Position numbers and translations under genes: made by a program
Shown here: piece after piece, positions 1 through 7,533 of the stretch
Position numbering within the stretch: the first letter of the stretch is position 1
How the letters are laid out: each line of letters starts with the position of its first letter
The notes under the pieces: generated by a model
Database searches by the model: none
Told to the model about the DNA's origin: nothing
The model's input: the letters and a program-made list of their open reading frames with translations, nothing else
Assembly: GCA_934316845.1 (NCBI GenBank)
Contig: CAKRDZ010000029.1
Coordinates: 1 to 39,042 of the forward strand
From: an uncultured Eubacterium sp.
GTDB taxonomy: Bacteria > Bacillota > Clostridia > Lachnospirales > Lachnospiraceae
DNA: 39,042 nucleotides
Direction of reading: 5' to 3'

Positions 1-194
1 AATAAGTACCTCTTTTCTTTCTTTATTATATTATATCTTATTAGCCATCCCTGTTACAACTATATTATAGCACCTCAGCTTGTAAGACAATGGAAGAACG
101 CATATACTACATACTTGGCTTAGAAAAAATTGTTGAACAAAGATTAGGATAATGATAAGATGTAGTTATAAAAAATATGGATTGGAGTGGGGAT

Positions 195-776
195 ATGACA
201 GATAAAATAGGAAGAGATGAATATGGAGAAATTCTCATATATCAGACAGACGATGGACAGACAAATATAGAAGTTAAGGTAGAAGATGATACAGTATGGT
301 TGACACAACAGCAACTTACAGAATTATACCAATGTAGCAAATCAAATATTAGTGAACACATTAAGCATATATTTGAAGAGGGTGAACTCTATAAAGATGC
401 AGTTGTTCGGAAATTCCGAACAACTGCAGATGATGGAAAAAAGTATAATGTTACGTATTACAATCTTGATATGATTATATCGCTCGGATATCGTATAAAA
501 TCAGTAATTGCCACGAGGTTCAGACAGTGGGCAACACAGCGACTAAAAGAATATATGATTAAAGGATTTATATTGGATGATGAGCGATTGAAGGGGAATG
601 GGGGAGGAAACTATTGGAAAGAACTAATTGATAGAATCAGGGATATTAGGTCTTCAGAAAAGGTTTTGTATCGTAAGGTGCTTGATTTATATGCTACAAG
701 TGTAGATTACGATCCACGCAGTGAGGAGTCTATTAGATTCTTTAAAATCGTTCAGAATAAAATCCATTATGGTTGA
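195..776 (+). CDS. RhuM family protein, C-terminally truncated
   Basis: The 193-residue product resembles the N-terminal part of RhuM-like virulence/phage-type proteins: a short beta-rich lead, a winged-helix-like segment with VWLTQQQLTELY followed by SNISEHI (about residues 32-54), then the YYNLDMIISLGYRI and RFRQWATQRLKEY motifs of the family. Full-length relatives run to about 330 residues. This one stops right after the FFKIVQNKIHYG stretch, where the family normally continues into a Fic/Doc-like part, so the gene is probably broken. I chose ATG 195 because GGAG lies 7 bases upstream; ATG 177 in the same frame has no ribosome binding site. Molecular function is unknown even for intact relatives. 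Confidence 0.7.
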   Translation: MTDKIGRDEYGEILIYQTDDGQTNIEVKVEDDTVWLTQQQLTELYQCSKSNISEHIKHIFEEGELYKDAVVRKFRTTADDGKKYNVTYYNLDMIISLGYRIKSVIATRFRQWATQRLKEYMIKGFILDDERLKGNGGGNYWKELIDRIRDIRSSEKVLYRKVLDLYATSVDYDPRSEESIRFFKIVQNKIHYG

Positions 777-1164
777 AAAAGCGTATCTTGAAAGTATTAA
801 AGAAGTTTCTAAGGAAGTAAAGAGAAAAAAATGAAGTAGGATATTGGAAAATCCTAATATTATGAAGGTTGCAGTAACACGAGCAGAAGTAATTGGAGAT
901 AAGAATATGTACTTACCATTTAATAGTGATGTGGCAGATGCTTGAAATATAGGATTTTCTGATTGCATGAAGTGTAAAATACAGATTTTCGGAAATTTTG
1001 TGTTTTGTGAACGGTATAGAGGCTGCTTATATATTTGGCTAGATCCAGGTGTTGATTTTGGGATGGGTAGACAAAAAGGGGAGCACCTCAGTTCTGAACA
1101 AATTTGTTTTTGAAGCGGAGCGACATAAATGTATACAAAATAACCAAAGGAGTGATATCAAGAG
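777..1164. other. Gene-poor degraded stretch after the RhuM fragment
   Basis: This 388-base stretch has no convincing complete gene. Short open stretches look like decayed coding sequence: one starting at ATG 768 ends in a lysine-rich tail near 830, and another at about 841-945 reads as a plausible peptide (ends DVADA) closed by a stop. I cannot assign either to a family. It is probably what remains of the rhuM 3' end and a neighbour after deletions. Confidence 0.35.
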
Positions 1165-1236
1165 ATGGTTGAGCGCGTTTATCAATTAAATAAGGATGCT
1201 TTGCCAACTGAGGATGAAAGCGGAAATGCTGTGTAA
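1165..1236 (+). CDS. Possible 23-residue upstream peptide or gene remnant
   Basis: A short frame begins at ATG 1165, 13 bases after AAGGAG, and encodes a charged 23-residue peptide starting MVERVYQLNK. Its TAA stop (1234-1236) directly abuts the ATG of the C39-like peptidase gene, so ribosomes ending here could reinitiate downstream, which lacks its own good ribosome binding site. It may equally be the last piece of a deleted gene. No family was recognised. Confidence 0.25.
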   Translation: MVERVYQLNKDALPTEDESGNAV

Positions 1237-1857
1237 ATGCCGCGAGTTAGGCAAAAATTGTGGAAAAAATGTCGGATCGTCGTAATGCTTGTAATCATTT
1301 TGTGCATTGCTGCGGCGATAAGTTTTCTTGTATACATAAGCCCGCCGAAGGACGAGGTGGAATCCTATAATTATCCGCCGGAGTTCTTTTGCGAAAGTGC
1401 GGGAAACCGTATCGACTACCAGACAGATGGAAAATGTGCGGCCTATGCTGCCGCTTATCTTCTGCGGCACTTTGGGGAGGCGGCGGATGGTGAAGAACTG
1501 TTTCCGGAATTGAAACGGCCATTTGGTTTCGTTTCGGCAAACAGTATCACAGATGTTTTTGAGCAGCATGGGTATCAGGCAAAAGCCTGTCACGGAAACA
1601 TTGACATATTGAAGCAGCGGCTGACAGAGGGGTATCCGATCATCGTTTTTATCCGCATTCCGGGAGATACGCACTACGCTGTCGTCGTTGGCTATGACGA
1701 GCAATACATCTATTTGGTGGACTCCCTTGCAGAAAATGCCAATGCATCGGATACACAATACAATAGGGTTCTGACGACGGTAGATTTTGAAGATGTATGG
1801 GAGACCGGAACATTGCTTCCTGATAATATTTATATCATTGTGAAAACTGCAAAATAG
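1237..1857 (+). CDS. Membrane-anchored C39-like cysteine peptidase
   Basis: The 206-residue product has a basic N-terminus, one hydrophobic segment (about residues 13-34) and an extracytoplasmic papain-like domain of the peptidase C39-like type. The expected catalytic set is visible: Gln62 (oxyanion), Cys67 in GKCAAYAAAYLL, His146 in THYAVVVGYD and Asp162 in IYLVDSL. Such domains cleave double-glycine leaders when fused to ABC transporters; stand-alone membrane-anchored versions like this have no settled substrate. There is no transporter or bacteriocin precursor nearby. The start follows the stop of a 23-residue frame with no spacing, which suggests translational coupling. Confidence 0.7.
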   Translation: MPRVRQKLWKKCRIVVMLVIILCIAAAISFLVYISPPKDEVESYNYPPEFFCESAGNRIDYQTDGKCAAYAAAYLLRHFGEAADGEELFPELKRPFGFVSANSITDVFEQHGYQAKACHGNIDILKQRLTEGYPIIVFIRIPGDTHYAVVVGYDEQYIYLVDSLAENANASDTQYNRVLTTVDFEDVWETGTLLPDNIYIIVKTAK

Positions 1858-1866
1858 GCAGGGCGG

Positions 1867-2153
1867 GAAAATGGCGAGCCGACCTATCTTGCAGGAAAAA
1901 GCGGAATAGAAATTGTGCGTGAAATCATTTTTGAAACAACGAGAAAAGAAATAACTGACGAACCAGAGGAACATTTCGGACGTTCAAAAGAATACTGGGT
2001 TGGCTGTACACAAGCGGAACTTGCACAGAAATCCAATGTCAGCCTTAGATGTACGAGCAACGCAATAAAGATATAAATAAAGCAAGCGTGGATATAGTAT
2101 ATCGTCTTTCCAAAACACTTGGCTGTACGATGGAAGATTTGATAGAAAAATAA
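1867..2153 (+). pseudogene. Decayed helix-turn-helix regulator with deletions
   Basis: Two frames together recall a common Clostridia HTH protein. From 1867 one frame reads TYLAGKSGIEIVRE, then RSKEYWVG, then jumps directly to TQAELAQKSNVSLR, the start of the XRE-type helix-turn-helix; the intervening helical region found in intact relatives is missing. At about 2049 the reading shifts frame and continues with MYEQRNKDIN and LGCTMEDLIEK to the stop at 2151-2153. This fits one large internal deletion plus a small deletion of about 10 bases inside the HTH. No usable start codon with a ribosome binding site is visible. The call rests on remembered family motifs. Confidence 0.6.
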
Positions 2154-2205
2154 ACTTTTAAAGATAGGAGCTCTTTTATTTTCATTCTATTTATGTAATC
2201 CCTTA

Positions 2206-2262
2206 TTGACAAAGACATAAAAATGATATATAATGCACAATATATATCGCACGATATATATT
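2206..2262 (+). promoter_or_regulatory. Promoter and palindromic operator for the TetR gene
   Basis: TTGACA (2206-2211) and TATAAT (2229-2234) are separated by 17 bp. Just downstream is a perfect 10-bp inverted repeat with a 4-base spacer: AATATATATC (2239-2248), GCAC, GATATATATT (2253-2262). It lies over the expected transcription start, 82 bp before the TetR start codon, so autorepression by that TetR protein is the simplest reading. Confidence 0.75.
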
Positions 2263-2343
2263 AAATATTATATGAAAGGCTGTTAACGATTCAGCTGCGC
2301 TTCGAACGATAGATGAGTTGAATGGTTACAATAGGTGTGTATT

Positions 2344-2973
2344 ATGGCCCCGAAAAATAAGTTTACAAAAGAACAAATGGTAAAAGCTGCGGTGCGGGTT
2401 GCGCGCGACAGAGGAATCGACGGCTTGACGGCAAAGACGATGGCAGATGAACTTGGCATCTCCACGCAGCCGGTTTTTACAGCTTTTGGATCTATGGATG
2501 AAGTGAAGAGGGAAGTTTATGCAGCCGCAGTGAGTGTGTATGATGGATACACAGAGCTGGGCTTGAAAGAGAAGATTCCATTTTTAGGCGTGGGAATGCA
2601 GTATATACGGTTTGCGCGGCAGGAGCCGGAACTGTATCGCTTACTGTTTTTGAGCCAGACACAGGAAAATGAATACAGTGCGGTGAAGTCAATGCAGCAT
2701 TTGCAGGAGCTTGTCCGCCCGACGCTGATCCGTATTTACCACATTACTGCGGAAGAAGCAGACCTTTATTTCCGCAATCTGTGGTTTGTAGTACATAGTC
2801 TGGCAACTTTGATCGTGACGGGAGACTGCCCTTACTCGGATCAGCAAATAGGAGAGATTTTAACGGGATTCAGTATTAGTATTTGCAAATCCATTAAGGA
2901 GATTCCAGGATTTGCGGCAGGAAATTATGACCGGGATGCAGTTTTTCAAGCATTAGTCAGTAAGGAAAAATGA
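2344..2973 (+). CDS. TetR/AcrR family transcriptional regulator
   Basis: The 209-residue protein has an N-terminal TetR-type helix-turn-helix: an initial helix with ALK-like spacing, then LTAKTMADELGISTQPVFTAF at about residues 26-46, followed by a helical ligand-binding domain of normal length. It probably represses its own promoter through the palindrome at 2239-2262, and by extension the genes read in the same direction to about 6081. ATG 2344 was chosen; a GTG at 2335 in the same frame would add three residues. The next reading frame starts 4 bases after the stop. The ligand is unknown; hydrolase and methyltransferase genes downstream hint at small-molecule detoxification. Confidence 0.85.
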   Translation: MAPKNKFTKEQMVKAAVRVARDRGIDGLTAKTMADELGISTQPVFTAFGSMDEVKREVYAAAVSVYDGYTELGLKEKIPFLGVGMQYIRFARQEPELYRLLFLSQTQENEYSAVKSMQHLQELVRPTLIRIYHITAEEADLYFRNLWFVVHSLATLIVTGDCPYSDQQIGEILTGFSISICKSIKEIPGFAAGNYDRDAVFQALVSKEK

Positions 2974-2977
2974 GCGC

Positions 2978-3337
2978 ATGATACAGAGTCAGTTTAACTT
3001 ACATATTCCCGTTTTTGTTATATTGCGGGAAGATTTCGTAGACATCTTGCAACATGCCCCCGATTGGTGGGGGACAGCAGGTAAGGAAATTTATGACAAT
3101 CTTATTTTTATCATGCCGCCTGCCAATTTTCAAGATGTTTATGACGAGATCGGCGAACCCAAAGAAGGCTTGGAAAAAATACAGGAATATAAGTCGGCGG
3201 TATTTTGGTCATTCAGTCGGAAGAATTATCAGAAAACAAACTGGTGGTCAAAAACGGCCAGTGTGAATATTGGCTCAAAGCTAACGATAAGAACAGCCAA
3301 TACAGTTAGAAAAATAGTTCGTATCGTTTCGGTTTAA
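2978..3337 (+). pseudogene. DUF1697 protein, N-terminally truncated
   Basis: The 119-residue frame matches only the C-terminal part of DUF1697 proteins (normally about 175-180 residues): HIPVFVILREDF, then YDNLIFIMPP, AVFWSFSRKNYQKTNWW, and the terminal TIRTANTVRKI motif, which is highly typical. The N-terminal section with the family's LLRGINVGG-type motif is absent and the sequence runs straight into the TetR gene, so a deletion of about 60-70 codons has fused the remainder 4 bases behind the TetR stop. It may still be translated by coupling, but is unlikely to be functional. The biochemical function of DUF1697 is unknown. Confidence 0.65.
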
Positions 3338-3351
3338 GGAGGGTAGTTATT

Positions 3352-3969
3352 ATGGAAAATATTGTAATTTATGTTCGCGGGAAAGGTGGTTCGGCAGAGG
3401 AAGCCGGGCATTATGAATCGCTGTTTCCTGATAGCAGGGTAGTAGGATTTGATTACCATGTACAGACACCGTGGGAAGCTAGAGAAGAATTTTCGCAGTT
3501 TTTTACTACACAGCGAAAAAACTGTGATACTCTCACTCTCGTGGCAAACAGCATCGGCGCATTTTTCTGCATGTCCTCATTGGATGAAGCGCGAATCGAC
3601 AAGGCTTATTTTATTTCCCCTGTCGTGAATATGGAGAAGTTGATCTGCAACATGATGATGTGGGCAAATGTGACCGAACAAGAGCTTGCGGAAAAAATGG
3701 AAATCGCCACGGAGTTTGGAGAGACTCTCTCATGGAAGTATTTTAGCTATGTGCGGGAGCATCCGGTTTCCTGGCAAGTTCCCACCTGCATTTTGTATGG
3801 AGAGCATGACAATCTGACTTCTTTGGAAACCATATCGGCTTTTGCGAAGAACGCCGATGCGGAATTGACTGTAATGCCTGGTGGAGAGCATTGGTTTCAT
3901 ACGGAGGAACAGATGCGGTTTTTGGATGCTTGGATTTTGAAAGAGGAAGAGAATTTAAGAAAGCTATGA
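3352..3969 (+). CDS. Alpha/beta hydrolase
   Basis: The 205-residue protein fits a small alpha/beta-hydrolase fold. Candidate triad residues are Ser67 in the nucleophile elbow LVANSIGAFF (an A-x-S-x-G variant of G-x-S-x-G), Asp153 in LYGEHDNLTS, and His180 or His183 in GGEHWFHTEEQ. There is no signal peptide, so it is cytoplasmic. GGAGG sits about 9 bases before the ATG. It lies in the TetR-headed run, 12 bases before the next gene, and may act on a carboxylic ester or on a toxic compound sensed by the TetR protein. The substrate cannot be read from sequence. Confidence 0.8.
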   Translation: MENIVIYVRGKGGSAEEAGHYESLFPDSRVVGFDYHVQTPWEAREEFSQFFTTQRKNCDTLTLVANSIGAFFCMSSLDEARIDKAYFISPVVNMEKLICNMMMWANVTEQELAEKMEIATEFGETLSWKYFSYVREHPVSWQVPTCILYGEHDNLTSLETISAFAKNADAELTVMPGGEHWFHTEEQMRFLDAWILKEEENLRKL

Positions 3970-3981
3970 GGAGAACGTAAA

Positions 3982-4512
3982 ATGAAAACATTAAAAACCA
4001 TTCAGAAATTATCAAAAGTGGGGGAAATTTTGAGCAAGATTATGTTTATCTGCTGCATTGTCGGTTTTTGCCTTTGTATTGCTGGCTTTGTCAGCATGGG
4101 GCTTGGTGCTACGGCGCTTAAACTTGGCAGCATAACGCTGAAAGGCATCATAAATACAGAAGCAGAAACTACCATCGGCACCATATATACAGCTATGGCG
4201 GTTGGGGTAATTCTGTGCGCCGGAGAGGCCGTACTTGCCAAATTTGCAGAGTGCTATTTTAAGCATGAACTTGCCGACGGCACACCGTTCACTTTTAGTG
4301 GGGCAGAGGAACTGAAACGCCTGGGAATCCTGACGATTTGTATTCCTGTCGGTACGCAAATTGCAGCAGAGATTGTCTATGTGGTGATGAACCAGATATT
4401 TCAGGATGCTGCACCGCTTCGACTGGATCAATCCGGCTCGATAGGGCTTGGAATAACGTTTATTATTGTGTCGTTGATTTGTCAGTATGGAGCAGAAAAA
4501 AGTTATGAATGA
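3982..4512 (+). CDS. DUF2975-like membrane protein
   Basis: The 176-residue protein has four likely membrane segments: about residues 16-42, 66-84, 112-134 and 150-170. Between segments two and three is the cytoplasmic stretch ELADGTPFTFSGAEELKRLG, which resembles the conserved GTPFT...LRRLG motif of DUF2975 membrane proteins. Relatives often sit next to small XRE regulators, which is not the case here. Its 3' end overlaps the following methyltransferase gene, so the two are translationally coupled. Function unknown. Confidence 0.65.
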   Translation: MKTLKTIQKLSKVGEILSKIMFICCIVGFCLCIAGFVSMGLGATALKLGSITLKGIINTEAETTIGTIYTAMAVGVILCAGEAVLAKFAECYFKHELADGTPFTFSGAEELKRLGILTICIPVGTQIAAEIVYVVMNQIFQDAAPLRLDQSGSIGLGITFIIVSLICQYGAEKSYE

Positions 4513-5179
4513 TATTGAAAAACAATTTAATTTAATAGCAAAAGAATACGATCAAAATAGAAGAAAATTTATTCCTTGTTTTGATGATTATTATGAGCAG
4601 ACAACCAAGTTTATATTAGCAAATATAAATACACCTCAATGCGTGCTTGATCTAGGCGCCGGGACGGGACTGCTGACGTATTATTGGTTTCAGGAATGTA
4701 AAACAGCGGAATATGTTTTGGTGGATATTGCAGATGAAATGCTCGACATTTCCCGAAAGCGTTTTGCCGGATTGAAAAATGTCCATCACCGGATTCTTGA
4801 TTATACAAAACAGCTGCCGGAGGGGAAATTTGACGCGGTCATATCGGCATTGTCCATCCATCATTTAGATGATATGCGTAAAATGGAGTTATTTGAAAGA
4901 ATATATGAAACGCTTCCCACGGGCGGAATATTTATAAATTACGATCAGTTTTGTGCGGGAAGTCCAATGATGAACGAGTGGTTTGATTTCTATTGGGAGA
5001 ACCAGTTAGTTCAAAGTGAATTAACCACTAAGGATATCGAACTCTGGAAAGAACGGAGAAAATTGGATCGGGAATGTTCGGTGGAAGAGGAAATGTCGAT
5101 GCTGCGTCAATGTTCTTTTTCGGAAGTTAAGTGCTTATATTCGTATCATAAATTTTCGGTAATTATTGCAGTGAAATAG
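4505..5179 (+). CDS. Class I SAM-dependent methyltransferase
   Basis: The 224-residue protein carries the Rossmann-type SAM-binding motifs: motif I VLDLGAGTGLL (about residues 48-58), the acidic residue Asp74 ending strand 2 (VLVDIADEML), and post-motif FDAVISALSIHHL (about 114-126). Substrate is unknown; the size and HHL motif fit ubiquinone/menaquinone-type or small-molecule methyltransferases. I prefer ATG 4505, overlapping the upstream stop (ATGAATGA arrangement) with GGAG 12 bases upstream; ATG 4487 is in frame but lacks a binding site. It lies between two membrane protein genes in the same run. Confidence 0.85.
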   Translation: MNDIEKQFNLIAKEYDQNRRKFIPCFDDYYEQTTKFILANINTPQCVLDLGAGTGLLTYYWFQECKTAEYVLVDIADEMLDISRKRFAGLKNVHHRILDYTKQLPEGKFDAVISALSIHHLDDMRKMELFERIYETLPTGGIFINYDQFCAGSPMMNEWFDFYWENQLVQSELTTKDIELWKERRKLDRECSVEEEMSMLRQCSFSEVKCLYSYHKFSVIIAVK

Positions 5180-5236
5180 AACGATAAATACACAATGGAG
5201 GGGAAGGCTCCTGGGAAAAGGAAAGGATGGTATTTT

Positions 5237-5848
5237 ATGAAAAATTCTTTAGAAACAAGCCTGCCGTATTGGCTGCTGGCGGTTGTAGTTTTGATCATAT
5301 TTTATGGCATTTATTTTACAAAACAGCTAGTGCAGAAACGGCACGGAATACAAACCAGACAAATCGGACGAAGGAAAGAAAAATCCATTCACATAGTAGA
5401 AGTGGCTATGGGAATTGCAACTCTTTGTGTCCCTATTGTCCAGCTTATTTCTATTATATCCGGCTGGAATTATATGCCTGCAAATGCACGGTTCACCGGA
5501 TTTCTTATTGCAATGCTGGGAAATGCAGTCTTTTTGATTTCTATTCTTTGCATGAAAGACAGCTGGCGGGCGGGGATACCGGAAAAGGATAAAACAAAGC
5601 TGGTGACGAGCGGAATTTACCAATGTAGTAGAAATCCCGCGTTTCTGGGATTTGATCTGCAATACACAGGCGTACTTTTTATGTATTGTAATCCGTTGAC
5701 GGTGGTCAGTTCTGTTTTTGCAATGACGATGCTGCATTTGCAGATTTTGCAGGAAGAACGATATCTGGCGCAGGAGTTCGGCGAAGACTATCTGGAATAC
5801 AAAAGTCAGGTGTTTCGCTATCTGGGAAGGAGAGTGAAGACGAAATGA
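5237..5848 (+). CDS. Isoprenylcysteine carboxyl methyltransferase-type membrane protein
   Basis: The 203-residue protein has about four to five membrane segments and the C-terminal signature of the ICMT/PEMT family: LVTSGIYQCSRNPAFLGF (about residues 116-133) and then EERYLAQEFGEDYLEYK (about 172-188), which bind SAM and the lipid-like acceptor. Bacterial relatives methylate small lipids or unknown substrates. ATG 5237 was chosen because AGGA lies 9 bases upstream; an in-frame ATG at 5195 lacks a site. The stop overlaps the next start by four bases (ATGA). Confidence 0.8.
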   Translation: MKNSLETSLPYWLLAVVVLIIFYGIYFTKQLVQKRHGIQTRQIGRRKEKSIHIVEVAMGIATLCVPIVQLISIISGWNYMPANARFTGFLIAMLGNAVFLISILCMKDSWRAGIPEKDKTKLVTSGIYQCSRNPAFLGFDLQYTGVLFMYCNPLTVVSSVFAMTMLHLQILQEERYLAQEFGEDYLEYKSQVFRYLGRRVKTK

Positions 5849-6081
5849 GATATGTTCTAATAGGCTTAGCTGTCTTTGTGTGTATTATGATATTTTTTAT
5901 GATTATCTATTTTAAAGACGTTAATAAACATTCGTCAGATTATGCTTTCAAATTTGATGAGAAAACAGGAAAATATTATCCCGTGTTAAATGGAGATGCA
6001 AGCACGGCAAACGTGTTAGTGACATTGCCTGACGGTTCAAAAGGCTGGACAGACGGAGTGGGAAATGGCTTTATAAGGTAA
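5845..6081 (+). CDS. Small membrane protein of unknown function
   Basis: The 78-residue product has one N-terminal hydrophobic helix (about residues 4-24) followed by a hydrophilic, presumably extracytoplasmic tail with short beta-like stretches (KTGKYYPVLNG, NVLVTLPDGSKGW). It starts inside the stop codon of the upstream methyltransferase gene (ATGA), so it is translated with it. No family was recognised. Confidence 0.6.
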   Translation: MRYVLIGLAVFVCIMIFFMIIYFKDVNKHSSDYAFKFDEKTGKYYPVLNGDASTANVLVTLPDGSKGWTDGVGNGFIR

Positions 6082-6112
6082 ATAATTTAATAAATCCAAA
6101 GGAGAAAATGAT

Positions 6113-7204
6113 ATGAATAATACAAATACAACGAGAAAAATATATCTTGATAATATCCGTTGGATTACAGTGTGTATTGTTGTAATTTATCATGTAATCT
6201 ATATGTTTAACGGAGTTCAGCCATATGGTGTGATTGGAGCATTCCGGGAACATCAGTTACAGGATGGTTTTCAGTATCTGGTGTATCCGTGGTTTATGGC
6301 GCTGCTGTTTGCCGTATCCGGTATGACGGTGAGATCCTATCTGGAACGGCATAATACGAAAGAATATTTGCGGGACAAAACGCGTAAACTGCTGGTTCCT
6401 TCGACCATCGGACTTTTTGTATTTCAATGGATCCTTGGCTATTATAATATGAAGATCGGAGGCGCATTTAATACGATGGGAGAGATTCCGGGCCCGGCAT
6501 TGTATATCATAATGGCAATATCCGGAATCGGCGTATTATGGTACATACAGGTACTCTGGATCCTCTCTATGCTATTGCTTTTGGTAAGAAAAATAGAGAA
6601 AGACCGGATCTGGAAACTTGGCGCAAAAACACCGGTATGGCTGCTACTCGTATTTACAATTTTTGTATATGGAGCGGCGCAGGTTCTCAATACGCCAATG
6701 ATAACCGTTTACCGCTTTGGCATTTATGGATTTTGTTATTTTGTGGGATATTTTATTTTTTCGCATGATGAAGTGATCGAGCGGCTGAGCAGATGGTGGA
6801 AGATTTTAATGATTGCTGCGATCGCGCTGGGAGTGTTTTATACCGTAACTTATTTTGGTGAAAATTATGCCGTTGAGCCGGTGCTGAACAACCTTCCGGC
6901 CTGTGTGTACTGCTGGGCTGCCATCCTTGCCATTCTTGCATTTATGGCAAAATATGGTAATCGAGAAAACAAAGTGTCAAAATGGATGGCAGAAAAGTCG
7001 TGGGGAATCTACGTGTTCCATTATCTGCCGCTTGCGGTGAGCGCCTATTATCTGAAAGAATTTGCGCCGGGACTTTCGGCGGCAGCCGTCTATGTAATAG
7101 TGGGAGTCAGTGCTTTTGTGGGTGCGGTGTTGTTATATGAAATCATCCGTCGTGTGCCGGTAGTACGCTGGTGCGTGCTGGGGATGAAGAGAAAAGATAA
7201 ATAA
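6113..7204 (+). CDS. Acyltransferase family membrane protein (acyltransferase 3 type)
   Basis: The 363-residue protein has about ten hydrophobic segments across its length and the N-terminal signature of acyltransferase 3 proteins, YLDNIRWITVCIVVIYHVIYM (residues 11-31), with His27 in the position expected for the catalytic histidine; a second motif, the arginine-bearing MTVRSYLERHN, follows the second segment. Such proteins O-acetylate or succinylate sugars, lipids or envelope polymers. GGAG lies about 8 bases before ATG 6113. It is 31 bases after the small membrane protein and may share its transcript. The acceptor is unknown. Confidence 0.8.
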   Translation: MNNTNTTRKIYLDNIRWITVCIVVIYHVIYMFNGVQPYGVIGAFREHQLQDGFQYLVYPWFMALLFAVSGMTVRSYLERHNTKEYLRDKTRKLLVPSTIGLFVFQWILGYYNMKIGGAFNTMGEIPGPALYIIMAISGIGVLWYIQVLWILSMLLLLVRKIEKDRIWKLGAKTPVWLLLVFTIFVYGAAQVLNTPMITVYRFGIYGFCYFVGYFIFSHDEVIERLSRWWKILMIAAIALGVFYTVTYFGENYAVEPVLNNLPACVYCWAAILAILAFMAKYGNRENKVSKWMAEKSWGIYVFHYLPLAVSAYYLKEFAPGLSAAAVYVIVGVSAFVGAVLLYEIIRRVPVVRWCVLGMKRKDK

Positions 7205-7226
7205 TGGAGAAATGGGGAAAAACATC

Positions 7227-7275
7227 TTGACAGTTCACGCTTTGCGTGATAAAGTAAATTTAACGCATGGCGTGA
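7227..7275 (+). promoter_or_regulatory. Promoter with paired TCACGC/GCGTGA operators
   Basis: TTGACA at 7227-7232 with a weak -10 about 17 bp on (TAAAGT, 7250-7255) precedes the small HTH gene. Between the elements is a perfect inverted repeat TCACGC (7235-7240), TTT, GCGTGA (7244-7249). A second, imperfect copy (TTAACGC, ATG, GCGTGA, about 7260-7275) is centred 26 bp downstream. Two operators around a promoter next to an HTH gene suggest autorepression, as in antitoxin operons. Confidence 0.65.
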
Positions 7276-7290
7276 AAAGGAGAAGTTGTA

Positions 7291-7533
7291 ATGGAAGATT
7301 TTATCATTGATGAAAATAGAGAGGCAAAAGATATTTTAGTGGAATTAAGGGAAAGTATTGGTATGAACAGAAATCAGTTTTGTGAGTATTTTGAAATTCC
7401 TTATATGACAGTAAGTGACTGGGAGCATGGCAAGAAACGTGTTCCTAAATATCTTCTGCGTTTATTGAAATACTACGTGGAAACAGAAAAAATGAATAAG
7501 AAAGGGGGGCAGAAAGAAGATGGCGAAAAATAG
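7291..7533 (+). CDS. Small helix-turn-helix DNA-binding protein (antitoxin-like)
   Basis: The 80-residue protein contains an XRE-like helix-turn-helix at about residues 24-60: NRNQFCEYFEIPYMTVSDWEHG followed by KRVPKYLLRLL. The pattern W-E-x-G-x-R-x-P and its size match small regulators and antitoxins of Clostridia. Its end overlaps the KilA-N gene by 14 bases, so the two form a coupled pair, and the paired operator upstream suggests it controls itself and its partner. Confidence 0.7.
   Translation: MEDFIIDENREAKDILVELRESIGMNRNQFCEYFEIPYMTVSDWEHGKKRVPKYLLRLLKYYVETEKMNKKGGQKEDGEK

Noticed and set aside
1186..1974. 262-codon open frame on the minus strand opposite the C39-like peptidase
   Set aside because: It is the antisense of the C39-like gene and HTH remnant, contains no recognisable domain, has no good start signal and is rich in residues typical of out-of-frame reading.
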